Below are positions 43,401 to 50,694 of a DNA stretch of 50,926 nt, piece after piece. The notes under the pieces were generated by a model. It was not told the origin of the DNA. It was given only the letters and a program-made list of their open reading frames with translations, and ran no database searches. The position numbers were made by a program, and so were the translations under genes. Position 1 is the first letter of the stretch; every line of letters begins with the position of its first letter. Source of the DNA: UMGS1958 sp045542415 (GTDB taxonomy: Bacteria; Bacillota; Clostridia; UBA1381); contig JAZQKZ010000053.1 of the NCBI GenBank assembly GCA_045542415.1, positions 1 to 50,926 of the forward strand, written 5' to 3'.

Positions 43401-45355
43401 ATTTCAAAGCTTGGTCCTTTTATTGTGGTATCGCACAGAGTGACTGATTTTAAGAGCGAATTCAGCTCTGTTTCAATATTGGGAGCAATGTCTTTCTCAT
43501 CCGAATATTCCACATCAATCGGCGGAACAGGCACCTCAATAACGCTTTCAGACTCTTTTGTTATATCAAGCAGGTAATCGTTACCATTTTCTATCGTAAT
43601 CGCTGCCCATTCCTCATCGGTTCCTGCATAATACACATTTTCCAGTGCTTCGACACCCTCAAATGCATATGCCTGAATTTCTTTCACACTTTTAGGAATA
43701 GCAACGCTTTTCATTGCACTGCATGCAGAAAAGGCGCCCCCGGAAATACATTCCACACCCTCGGGAATTGTCATGCTTTCAAGTGAAGTACATCTGTAAA
43801 ACGCATAGTCGCCAAAGCTTTTTACTCCATATGGCAGCAGAACCTTTTTAAGTGATGTACAGTATGCAAAAGCAAATTCTCCTATCGTTTCAACACTTGC
43901 AGGCAGTGTTACCTTTTCAAGCTGTTCATTGTATAAAAACGCTTCATCTGCTATATTGGTTACACAGGCGGGAACAGTGTATGCACTTTCTGCCCTCTTA
44001 GCCGGATAGACATACAGCGTTTTTTTATCTGCACTAAACATTACTCCGTTGATGGAGGTATAATTCGCATTCCCTGCTTCCACCGCTATTTCCTCAAGCT
44101 CCGTGCAGTAATGAAAAACATCATCTTCAACTATTTCAACATTTTTATGCAAATATACATTCTTTAAGTGCACACAGCCCTGCAAAAGCCCCTCTCTCAG
44201 TACTGTAACCTTTTCGGGTGTTTTAAATTCCGTAATTGCACTATAAGCAAGCGCAGCTGCACCAATTTCTGTCACCGCATCAGGAAGCTCTATGTCCTTG
44301 AGTGAGCCGCAAAAGTAGAATGCATCCGAACCTATGCTTGTGATACTTTCCGGAAGCACAACTCTTTCAAGTGCATCACATTCATAGAACATACCTACAG
44401 GCACTGAAGTGATACCCTCAGCTATTTCTGCCTCCTTAAGTGAATTACATCCATAAAACGTATCAACACCACAATTCGTGACAGATGCAGGAATCGCTAT
44501 TTTTTCAAGTGAATCACAGTTCCCGAATGCGCCGTTGCCAATCACTTGCACGCTTGGCACAATATCAACATTGTTCAGAGAAGTACAGTCTTTAAACGCA
44601 CCTCCGTCTATTATTGTCAGCGTATCGGGAAATGTTACCTTTTCAAGCTTTTGTGCAGATGCAAATGCATACACACCAATATCCGTAACCCCCTCCGGAA
44701 TGGCATATTCCGTATCGGGCTTTGCCGGAGAGTAGAATACAATCTTACTTTTGTCTTTGTTGAACAGAACTCCGTTTTCTGCTGTAAAATGTTCATTACT
44801 TTCTTCAATAGTGACGTCCGCAATATTATTACAGTCATAAAAAACATGTTCTCCCATATGCACAAGCGATGCAGGAAGATCTACCTTTTCAATCAGTGAC
44901 CAGCTACCAAATGCCTGACTACCAATGCTTTTCACACTGTCCGGCAATATAAGCTCGGCAGGATTACTGTCATAAAACGCCTGCTCACCGATGCTTTCAA
45001 GACCGTCCGGCAGTATAAGCTCTGTAATATCTCTACATGCATAAAATGCACGATCTCCGATCGTCTTAATTCCCTCAGGAATTTTTACAGTCTTATAGAG
45101 GCCTTTTATAAACGCTTCATCACCAATAGCAACAACCTTCTTACCATTATATTCCGACGGAATTTCAATATCGTTGTGCCACCAGTATAATTCATTATAT
45201 CTGTTACCCGTTATAATAAGGTCTCCGTTTTCATTTTCCTCGTAATACAAATAATCACCGCAATTATAATACCCGTCTGCATTTACGCTTAACGGTGAAA
45301 GGATATTTATCATCATACACAGAATTGTTATAATACAAAAAGCTCTCTTTTTCAT
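40403..45355 (-). CDS. Exported giant BspA-type LRR protein with CARDB-like domains (1650 aa)
   Basis: Signal peptide MKKRAFCIITILCMMINILSPLSVNA. LRR_5/BspA repeats fill residues about 40-600 ('SIGEQAFYDSNPAELILPDSVKSIG' type). The middle (about 640-1320) has no LRRs; its second half is beta-rich with repeated 'V-Y-V-V-Y' and 'D-G-T-M-Y-F' strands suggestive of a beta-propeller, unassigned. Two CARDB/Ig-like domains (about 1322-1520) precede a PTVEPTVEPTATPT linker (about 1525-1560) and the shared C-terminal module (VFVAVYDENGRLEAV ... IRIFMWREQLPL). ATG follows AGGTG. First gene of an operon with the PL11 lyase, so a role in binding or presenting pectin is inferred. Confidence 0.93.
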   Translation of the reverse strand: MKKRAFCIITILCMMINILSPLSVNADGYYNCGDYLYYEENENGDLIITGNRYNELYWWHNDIEIPSEYNGKKVVAIGDEAFIKGLYKTVKIPEGIKTIGDRAFYACRDITELILPDGLESIGEQAFYDSNPAELILPDSVKSIGSQAFGSWSLIEKVDLPASLVHMGEHVFYDCNNIADVTIEESNEHFTAENGVLFNKDKSKIVFYSPAKPDTEYAIPEGVTDIGVYAFASAQKLEKVTFPDTLTIIDGGAFKDCTSLNNVDIVPSVQVIGNGAFGNCDSLEKIAIPASVTNCGVDTFYGCNSLKEAEIAEGITSVPVGMFYECDALERVVLPESITSIGSDAFYFCGSLKDIELPDAVTEIGAAALAYSAITEFKTPEKVTVLREGLLQGCVHLKNVYLHKNVEIVEDDVFHYCTELEEIAVEAGNANYTSINGVMFSADKKTLYVYPAKRAESAYTVPACVTNIADEAFLYNEQLEKVTLPASVETIGEFAFAYCTSLKKVLLPYGVKSFGDYAFYRCTSLESMTIPEGVECISGGAFSACSAMKSVAIPKSVKEIQAYAFEGVEALENVYYAGTDEEWAAITIENGNDYLLDITKESESVIEVPVPPIDVEYSDEKDIAPNIETELNSLLKSVTLCDTTIKGPSFEINGNVICPLEFDAKAVLDLSGLSKCITVDTDKKTVHVILGKINEDGKASVVQTTKTCDASWGKQYGEIKGLYKKMTGGDMSSRKNWNSFEKLKGELNSIKCDMFIEAEMQCVAYLDFDYQTGSLKLSEGGFIESASLGVNLNYPLVGKCLYATLGLKGSEEGTIKAVVTSSGEINPQMSIKPSLTAKASITGEIPMLCSAEGGIDATLAVILQTFDPKLTVTMGGNIFLDAKVFNKSLIDWSHPYLDVELYPEFKANDESAALTSFGTTQDIYANAVNTPRDYINHDEIARLDSVDTEYEIYGVYPDNNAELVSIGDNMQMLIWTGDDGSKSDVNRTSLMYSICSDGVWSEVQTIAEDGCAVGEFDMFADGERVYVVYQKLSQVFGDDAGVEELLAASDLYITEYTDGEFTPPICINDEGNTGYEYICELSVYEGEPIVLWIENEYNDVFLAEGETAVLGKYRQDGVWSETMPLFGTYGEEGQYPGEVNFGADGTMYFTIINSDGENTETMLISQHESIPPEYYTEGGMYNAEIIDGKLYYIKNSGIYCIEGEEETAVGINNVTSFKSVANGEKTVMIMNVPDGAGSELYISTIENGVLSTPERFTDLGKYIRSYSPLIDADGTVKVAVSAAEVNNEIEAGDDVYGATSIMVLEQCEYRDLSSSYVYYDDEAVKPDSDIELYFDVYNDSAQTLESVDVVLCDGSSNVLHEQSVSCSVAPFTSEELSIKYHLPAETAKTQLNLSVRTEGEKSYENNTVSTEIGYANLSVAQIHSVVNADRTTDIKAAVTNTGFENAESAVVTIYNGSINGDVLETIEVGNIAPGECVNVEYQFPAELMTTEENAMNAVYISVATATEESLYSDNEKKAVFASNAEETVVEPTATPTVEPTVEPTATPTVEPTVEPTIEPTAEPEPYEIINYTISDTENGRYLTDVTVHAEDPENVRVFVAVYDENGRLEAVVSKTVECSYAVIGFNTEIPYGKKIRIFMWREQLPLAEVK

Positions 45356-45384
45356 GCCACACCTCCATAAGGTTATATATAATA

Positions 45385-45413
45385 ATTATATCACAACTTC
45401 GATGAGATGTAAA
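45385..45413 (-). promoter_or_regulatory. Promoter of the BspA-PL11 operon
   Basis: Minus strand TTTACA, 17-base spacer ending TGTGA, TATAAT (extended -10); same design as the other BspA promoter. Confidence 0.7.
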
Positions 45414-45428
45414 TATATCCCACAAAAA

Positions 45429-45450
45429 ATGAGAGCCTTTCAGCTCTCAT
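45429..45450 (-). terminator. Terminator of the uxuB-type gene
   Basis: ATGAGAGC TGAAAG GCTCTCAT followed by T6 on the minus strand. Confidence 0.9.
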
Positions 45451-45454
45451 TTTA

Positions 45455-47026
45455 TCAGCCTATCATCTTTCTTACTGCACCCTTACCCTCAAGCATTGCC
45501 TTAAAGTTATCCTCAACCATCTGAGCAATTCCTGCATCGTAAAGATTTACACCGAACAGCTTCTCGTTCGATAAAATATCCTTTAACTTTCCGTCTGCAC
45601 TCTCCGGCTTGCCCAATTCAATGCCTGCCATTATTTCGTCAAGTTCCTCAAGCATCGGGTCTGCACTTCTCTCGAACTCATTACCCTCGTCATCAATACC
45701 TAAAAGGTATCTTAACCAGCCTGCAATTGCCTTTGAAACGCATACTAAATCCTTTGTATCAAGCTCGCCGCTCTTCATATATGACTCGATTGTTTCACCG
45801 TATCTGATTCCCACTTTCTGTGATGTATCTGTTGCAATTCTCTGCGGCATATCCGGAATATTCGGATTCGGTAATCTCTCCTCTATTACTTCCTTTACAA
45901 ATGCTTTCGGGTCAATAATCTCCGGATCAACAACGACCTTTATACCCTCTTTTGCAATTCCGTTTACAAGGTTTGCCAGATCCTTATCTGCCATTTCCTC
46001 CCAGATTGATGTATAGCCTAACATGCAACCATATACAGCAAGTGCTGTATGAAGCGGATTAAGACAGGTTGTAACTTTCATTGTCTCAGACTTATTTACA
46101 GTCTCTCTTGTTGTCATATACACGCCTGCCTTTTCAAGTGCAGGTCTTCCGTTGGGGAAATCATCCTCAACCACTAAGTACTGTGCAGTCTCGGCATTTA
46201 CAAACGGTGCGATATATGTACCCTTTGAAGTAATAATCGGGTCCATACCCTCAACGCCCATTTCCTCAAGCTGTGCCTTTACCTTGTCTGACGGTCTCGG
46301 TGTAATCTTGTCAATCATACTCCAGGGGAATGATACCTTTGTTTCAAGATAATCAATAAATCCGCCGTCAACACTACCGTTATCAACCCAGCCATGAGCG
46401 ATTTCCATTACTGCGTTTCTTACCTTTTCACCGTTGTGCGAGCAGTTATCCATGCTTACAACCGCCATCGGATATCCGCCGCTGATGTAACGGTGATATA
46501 ATAATGCAGCGGTGATGCTCATAGCATGTCGGGGTGAAGCAGGTCCGTTTGCAATATCCGCTGCCACTCCATTCATCAATGTACCGTCAAGTCCATAGAT
46601 TGCATAGCCCTTTTCAGTGATTGTATAGCTGAGCATTTTAAGCGACGGCTTTGCAAATATGTTCCTGAGACAGTCCAGATCACTGCCCTTTACTCCCTGT
46701 GCGATGCCTGCAAGAACCTCAATATCAAGGTTTGACTTTGCATCCATAACTACAGACAATGTAAGATTATCATAAGCATCGTAAATCTTGTCTATTATAT
46801 CATAGTCAAAGGTCTCAACTGCTATTATACCTGTTTTGGTATCGCCGTTATTCAAAAGAGTCTGGTTAATTGAACCGATAAAGCCTCTGAATATATTACC
46901 TGCACCAAAGTGTACCCATTCAGGGTTCTTTGCAGTTTCTTCACGCATTGCCGATATATCAAACTGCGGAAGCTTTATTCCCGTCCACTGATTTTCATTT
47001 GATAATTCTGATAATTCAAGCTGCAT
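45455..47026 (-). CDS. uxuB: Mannitol dehydrogenase-family oxidoreductase, probable fructuronate reductase
   Basis: NAD-dependent polyol/hexuronate oxidoreductase of 523 aa. The nucleotide-binding N-terminus has WVHFGAGNIFRGFIG, the centre has AVVSMDNCSHNGEKVR (the MDN motif), and the C-terminal catalytic domain has CLNPLHTALAVYGCMLGY. In the uronate pathway this family reduces fructuronate to mannonate (UxuB) or tagaturonate to altronate (UxaB). Next to a pectin lyase a uronate role is the natural reading, but sequence alone does not separate UxuB, UxaB and mannitol dehydrogenase. ATG follows AGAGGAG. Monocistronic, with a terminator; divergent from the AraC regulator across the repeat element. 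Confidence 0.82.
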   Translation of the reverse strand: MQLELSELSNENQWTGIKLPQFDISAMREETAKNPEWVHFGAGNIFRGFIGSINQTLLNNGDTKTGIIAVETFDYDIIDKIYDAYDNLTLSVVMDAKSNLDIEVLAGIAQGVKGSDLDCLRNIFAKPSLKMLSYTITEKGYAIYGLDGTLMNGVAADIANGPASPRHAMSITAALLYHRYISGGYPMAVVSMDNCSHNGEKVRNAVMEIAHGWVDNGSVDGGFIDYLETKVSFPWSMIDKITPRPSDKVKAQLEEMGVEGMDPIITSKGTYIAPFVNAETAQYLVVEDDFPNGRPALEKAGVYMTTRETVNKSETMKVTTCLNPLHTALAVYGCMLGYTSIWEEMADKDLANLVNGIAKEGIKVVVDPEIIDPKAFVKEVIEERLPNPNIPDMPQRIATDTSQKVGIRYGETIESYMKSGELDTKDLVCVSKAIAGWLRYLLGIDDEGNEFERSADPMLEELDEIMAGIELGKPESADGKLKDILSNEKLFGVNLYDAGIAQMVEDNFKAMLEGKGAVRKMIG

Positions 47027-47104
47027 AATTATATCTCCTCTCTTTTATCGGTTTAATAATAACACAATTTAAGTCAATTTTCTATATGTATATTGGCATA
47101 AACA

Positions 47105-47133
47105 TTGACATTATTGCGTAATTGTGATATGAT
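47105..47133 (+). promoter_or_regulatory. Consensus promoter separated from araC gene by the repeat element
   Basis: TTGACA, exactly 17 bases, TATGAT on the plus strand. The next plus-strand gene is the AraC regulator at 47710; the 530-bp repeat lies between promoter and ribosome binding site. Confidence 0.65.
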
Positions 47134-47151
47134 GAGGGTATAGATTGTTAG

Positions 47152-47681
47152 GTAAATTATGGTTTATGTTACTGTTAGCACTTGTTCAAACAACGCAGTG
47201 GGGCTTTGCCCCTCGATGCTTTTATATGATTGCTTATTTTGCTATACCCCAGTTCATTTTCTGTCCGCAGCAACAGAAAACGAACCAAAAGAATGCTGTT
47301 AAAGGCTTTCCCCCTTTAAAAACCCCCTTATCAAGCGTCTCGGCAGCCAATGGCTGCAATTGAAATGTGTCGGTGGAAATTTGCTTGTTTTTTTTTGAGT
47401 AAGCTTTGTATTTTAATTCAAAAGAGTACCTACGCTAGCAAATGGTTTGGCCTCGTTTTAATTGACTAAATCTTTTGGTAAAGCGCAGCGGGAGATTTTA
47501 AAGAGGGAGGGGCGTCCCCTCTTTAACGGCATTCTTTTGCTGACTTTTCTGCTGCTGTAGGCAGAAAAGTCAGTAGGGGTTATAGCAAAAAATCAAATCA
47601 TACCAAAGTCTGCAAGGGGACAAAGTCCCCTCCAAAGTCGCTCGGACAAGTGCTAACAAAAAACGATAAACCATAATTTAC
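47152..47681. repeat. 530-bp foldback/MITE-like element
   Basis: Bounded by perfect 16-bp inverted repeats GTAAATTATGGTTTAT (47152-47167) and ATAAACCATAATTTAC (47666-47681). About 150 bases of each arm are imperfect inverted copies of each other: TGTTAGCACTTGTYC, the G-rich TTTGTCCCC/TTTGCCCC hairpin, TTTTGCTATA.CCCC, CAGCARCAGAAAA and AAAAGAATGCYGTTAAAG occur in the same order from both ends. It encodes no credible protein. A third arm copy lies at 1-188 and a miniature version at 31962-32058. It fills most of the 683-bp gap between the uxuB-type gene and araC. Confidence 0.75.
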
Positions 47682-47709
47682 AACGTATTCCACGAAAGGA
47701 GCAACACAT

Positions 47710-48522
47710 ATGCCTCCCATTGATTTAAAACTCATTCCCGGATACGGATTCGGTATCTCGGAATCACGGGATATTTCTCCCGATAATTCCAGCTTTATAC
47801 TCCATAACCATAATGACCTGTACGAAATTGTATTGTTTTTAAACGGTGATGCTCAATTTCACGCAGAGGGTAGTATATACGATCTCAAACCGTATGACCT
47901 CCTCATTACACGTCCGTTTGAAATGCATCGCATACACTGTAACAGTTCAAAGGCGTACGAAAGACGTGTACTTTACATTTCAACGGACTATTTCCGTATA
48001 AATCACTGTGATGACTTTGCCGATATATTTGAAAACCGTGAGCTTGGAACAAAAAATATCATTCCGTCAGAAACAGTAAAAGAATCACTGCTTGAGCCTT
48101 TAAACCGCATAGCAAGATATACAGAGGACAAGGCATATATCGTGGCAAATGCGGCACTGATTGAGTTTTTATATCTTTTAAATAACTCACAAAAAAACGC
48201 CGCAAGGGCTATTATCCAAAACAAACGTATAAGTGCGATTATTCTCTACATAAACGAAAACTTAAGCGAACGCATAACATTGGACGAGCTTGCGGAGCAG
48301 TTTCATATTGACAAGTTTCATCTGTGCCGTACGTTTAAAAAGTTCACCGGATACACCTTGAATAAATATATAAATTACAAACGCCTGCTCCTCGTCCGTG
48401 AGCTGCACGCAAAAGGTCAGTCACTGCTTGAAGCAAGCGTCAACGCCGGTTTTAACAACTACTCCCATTTCTACCGCATGTATGTAAAGGAAAACGGCTC
48501 ACCGCCTAAATTTATGGAATAA
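47710..48522 (+). CDS. AraC-family transcriptional regulator
   Basis: 270 aa. N-terminal cupin sensor (about 25-100: HNHNDLYEIVLFLNGDAQFHAEGSIYDLKPYDLLITRPFEMHRI), linker, and C-terminal double helix-turn-helix (about 170-268: ISAIILYINENLSERITLDELAEQFHIDKFHLCRTFKKFTG ... GFNNYSHFYRMYVKENGSPPKF). ATG follows AAAGGAG. Regulators of this class sense sugars or sugar derivatives. Divergent location next to the uxuB-type gene makes that gene and the pectin operon candidate targets; this is inference. Its leader is interrupted by the 530-bp repeat. Confidence 0.93.
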   Translation: MPPIDLKLIPGYGFGISESRDISPDNSSFILHNHNDLYEIVLFLNGDAQFHAEGSIYDLKPYDLLITRPFEMHRIHCNSSKAYERRVLYISTDYFRINHCDDFADIFENRELGTKNIIPSETVKESLLEPLNRIARYTEDKAYIVANAALIEFLYLLNNSQKNAARAIIQNKRISAIILYINENLSERITLDELAEQFHIDKFHLCRTFKKFTGYTLNKYINYKRLLLVRELHAKGQSLLEASVNAGFNNYSHFYRMYVKENGSPPKFME

Positions 48523-48529
48523 ACAGCAA

Positions 48530-48562
48530 AACGGAGGTACTGCACTTAGCAATACCTCCGTT
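48530..48562. terminator. Bidirectional terminator between araC and the transglutaminase gene
   Basis: AACGGAGGTA / TACCTCCGTT 10-bp stem with a 13-base loop and GTTTTCTTT on the plus side; serves two converging genes. Confidence 0.75.
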
Positions 48563-48584
48563 GTTTTCTTTATTTAATACGCTT

Positions 48585-49778
48585 TTACGGTCTTCTCATA
48601 TATTCAATTATCTTATGATTCGCCGAGAAGAAGTCTATATTAGCATCGAAGTACATATGTGACGGCTCACCGTTAATTTCTTCTCCATTTTCAATCTTAT
48701 TCATGCAATCCCATGTCGTGTCAAGAATTACCCATCTTCCGTCAACATATGCTTCATTCCATGCATGGTTCTGCTCTTCTGTATTCACCGTAACCTCGCT
48801 CCATTGCGTATCCTCACCTATGCCCAGGGCATATCCTGATACCACATTGCACGGAATACCCACACTCCTGCATAATGATGCGGTGAGTGTCGAAAATCCG
48901 AGACATACCGCACTGCGGTTCTTCAATACCTTTGTCGCCGAATATGGCACCGTTGTCGATGAATTGAGCTTGTCACGGTCATAGCGTATGTTATTGCATA
49001 CCCAGTCGTGAATTGCGTAGAGCTTCTCATAATCACTCTCAGCATTAGCTGTTATGATAGCCGCAAGCTGTATTATTTCATCCTCATCCGACTCAATCGC
49101 CGGAGTGCTTTTCAGGGCATCACTTATCGGCTTTTCCTTTTCGTACGCTGTTTTGTTATGCTGCAAAACAGGTGATTGTACAATACTCCACTTGCCGTCA
49201 GCGTCACATTCAAGGTAGAGATAATTATATATCCAACTCACAAAGCTTCCGTACGCCTCTGCTCCTGTATAAACCTCTACACTTATTTTATTATAATCAC
49301 TGTCGGGAATCTCTATTGTCTTATCAAATTCACCCTTTGAATCTACACTCATACCGACCTGATCAAGCTTTTCATTTTCTTCATCGGAAAAACGTACAAT
49401 CATATGAGACTTATCTATAGAATCCGTCACTCCGAAAAGTCTCAGGTATTTCCCGTCTCTGATCTTTGCACTTATATTTTCGTTCGGACTGAACGTCAAC
49501 ATCGGACTGTTTTCGATATATGCATTAACCGCGACATCAGACGGGTCAATCGGCAACTCTTCATTTTTTAAAATTGCCATCACTTCTCCCGGAGTAGGCA
49601 GACTGCTGGTGAAGTCATATACATAATCTGCCGCCTCTTCAACCGCAATCACAACATCCGGAAATCTTTCTTCAATAGCAGGTACATACCCGCCGAGGTC
49701 ACGGAAAAAGTCCGTTTTGGAATTAACAACCATAAGGGCAATTATAATTGCCAACACACTGAATATGAATTTTTTCAT
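48585..49778 (-). CDS. Exported transglutaminase-like (cysteine protease fold) protein
   Basis: 397 aa with an N-terminal hydrophobic signal or anchor (KKFIFSVLAIIIALMVVNS). Residues about 60-215 form an unassigned beta-rich domain. The transglutaminase-like core has the full triad: C292 in SAVCLGFST, H338 in NHAWNEAYVDGRW and D353 in ILDTTWD, preceded by YAIHDWVCNNIRYD. Proteins of this class act as proteases or protein cross-linkers at the cell surface; activity here is unproven. ATG follows GGGAG. It begins 24 bases after the frameshifted four-helix-bundle gene and ends at a shared terminator. Confidence 0.92.
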   Translation of the reverse strand: MKKFIFSVLAIIIALMVVNSKTDFFRDLGGYVPAIEERFPDVVIAVEEAADYVYDFTSSLPTPGEVMAILKNEELPIDPSDVAVNAYIENSPMLTFSPNENISAKIRDGKYLRLFGVTDSIDKSHMIVRFSDEENEKLDQVGMSVDSKGEFDKTIEIPDSDYNKISVEVYTGAEAYGSFVSWIYNYLYLECDADGKWSIVQSPVLQHNKTAYEKEKPISDALKSTPAIESDEDEIIQLAAIITANAESDYEKLYAIHDWVCNNIRYDRDKLNSSTTVPYSATKVLKNRSAVCLGFSTLTASLCRSVGIPCNVVSGYALGIGEDTQWSEVTVNTEEQNHAWNEAYVDGRWVILDTTWDCMNKIENGEEINGEPSHMYFDANIDFFSANHKIIEYMRRP

Positions 49779-49802
49779 GGCTGTACCACTCCCTTATTCC
49801 CT

Positions 49803-50160
49803 CTATTTCTCTGGTTTTTTTGCTGTATTCAATGTCGAAACCAATATCTTCTTAATTTCCAGACAATCCGACAAAAGAGATGCAAATTCATTTTCGGTTA
49901 TATACTCTGAAAGCTTTAATAACCTCAACCAATATTCCGTTTCTGCCGTCTCTTTAAGCGCTATATGTAATTTAGCGATAAAATCTGCTTTACTTATTCC
50001 ATAAATTGCTTCATTCGCATTTGCTCCTATTGATGTAGCACTTCGTACGATTTGATTTGAAATTATTCGCTTTTTTTTCCTTTACAAGATATTTATGAAG
50101 TTTAATGGTTCTAGCCGCAAACACAAGTGACTTTTCAAGTAATATGCTGTTCTGTGACAT
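49803..50160 (-). pseudogene. Four-helix-bundle protein (23S rRNA IVS-protein family), frameshifted
   Basis: Minus-strand ATG 50160 (GAGGTG upstream) opens MSQNSILLEKSLVFAARTIKLHKYLVKEKK. The frame then breaks in an A8 run (50071-50078). Reading A7 instead restores RIISNQIVRSATSIGANANEAIYGISKADF ... LKETAETEYWLRLLKLSEY ... down to KKPEK and a TAG at 49803-49805, about 118 aa in all, the normal length and signature (IVRSATSIGAN) of the four-helix-bundle family. So one extra A separates it from an intact gene: a real pseudogene, a slippery phase-variable tract, or a base-calling error. The unit sits between a large inverted repeat and the transglutaminase gene. Confidence 0.85.
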
Positions 50161-50185
50161 AAACGCACCTCTATTTAGATAATAA

Positions 50186-50266
50186 ATAAGAGATAATAGA
50201 TAATAGTACAAAAGCGGCGAAACTCGCCTATCTTTTATTTTTTCTCTATTATCTATTATCTCTTAT
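50186..50266. repeat. 21-bp perfect inverted repeat beside the four-helix-bundle gene
   Basis: The arm at 50186-50206 (ATAAGAGATAATAGATAATA plus G) is the exact reverse complement of 50246-50266. The 39-base loop includes GCGGCGAAACTCGCC. A second small hairpin GGCAACG CA CGTTGCC follows at 50271-50286. Similar AGATAATAGATAATAG-like repeats often accompany four-helix-bundle genes, from memory. Confidence 0.8.
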
Positions 50267-50291
50267 CTTAGGCAACGCACGTTGCCGCTTT

Positions 50292-50366
50292 TGGAGCGGA
50301 AGACGAGATTCGAACTCGCGACGTTCACCTTGGCAAGGTGACGCTCTACCACTGAGCCACTCCCGC
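50292..50366 (-). tRNA. tRNA-Gly(GCC)
   Basis: Acceptor GCGGGAG/CTTCCGC, D-loop GGCTCAGTGGTAGAGC, anticodon loop TTGCCAA, T-arm GCGAG TTCGAAT CTCGT, discriminator T and encoded CCA. The only tRNA of the cluster with an encoded CCA. Confidence 0.95.
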
Positions 50367-50417
50367 ATATTAAATTTGTTCCCGAAGCCTCTGAAGTATC
50401 AGAGGCTCGGAATTAAG

Positions 50418-50491
50418 CGATCCGGATGAGGCTCGAACTCACGACCTCCAGCGTGACAGGCTGGCGTTCTAACCAACTGAACTACCGGACC
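50418..50491 (-). tRNA. tRNA-Asp(GTC)
   Basis: Acceptor GGTCCGG/CCGGATC, D-loop AGTTCAGTTGGTTAGAA, anticodon loop CTGTCAC, T-loop TTCGAGC, discriminator G; CCA not encoded. Confidence 0.95.
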
Positions 50492-50532
50492 AGGTTACGA
50501 CCAAAACAGCAAAAACTGTTTTGGCGTATTTA

Positions 50533-50605
50533 TGGGAATTACAGGGCTCGAACCTGTGACATCCTGCTTGTAAGGCAGACGCTCTCCCAGCTGAGCTAAA
50601 CTCCC
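50533..50605 (-). tRNA. tRNA-Val(TAC)
   Basis: Acceptor GGGAGTT/AATTCCC, D-arm AGCTCAGCTGGGAGAGC, anticodon loop CTTACAA, T-loop TTCGAGC, discriminator A; CCA not encoded. Confidence 0.95.
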
Positions 50606-50614
50606 ATATTAAAG

Positions 50615-50686
<72 letters not shown>

Positions 50687-50694
50687 GAATATAA

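Noticed and set aside
47145..47363. Small plus-strand frame ending in PQQQKTNQKNAVKGFPPLKTPL
   Set aside because: Lies inside the foldback repeat; such peptides recur in repeats of gut genomes and do not look like a selected protein.
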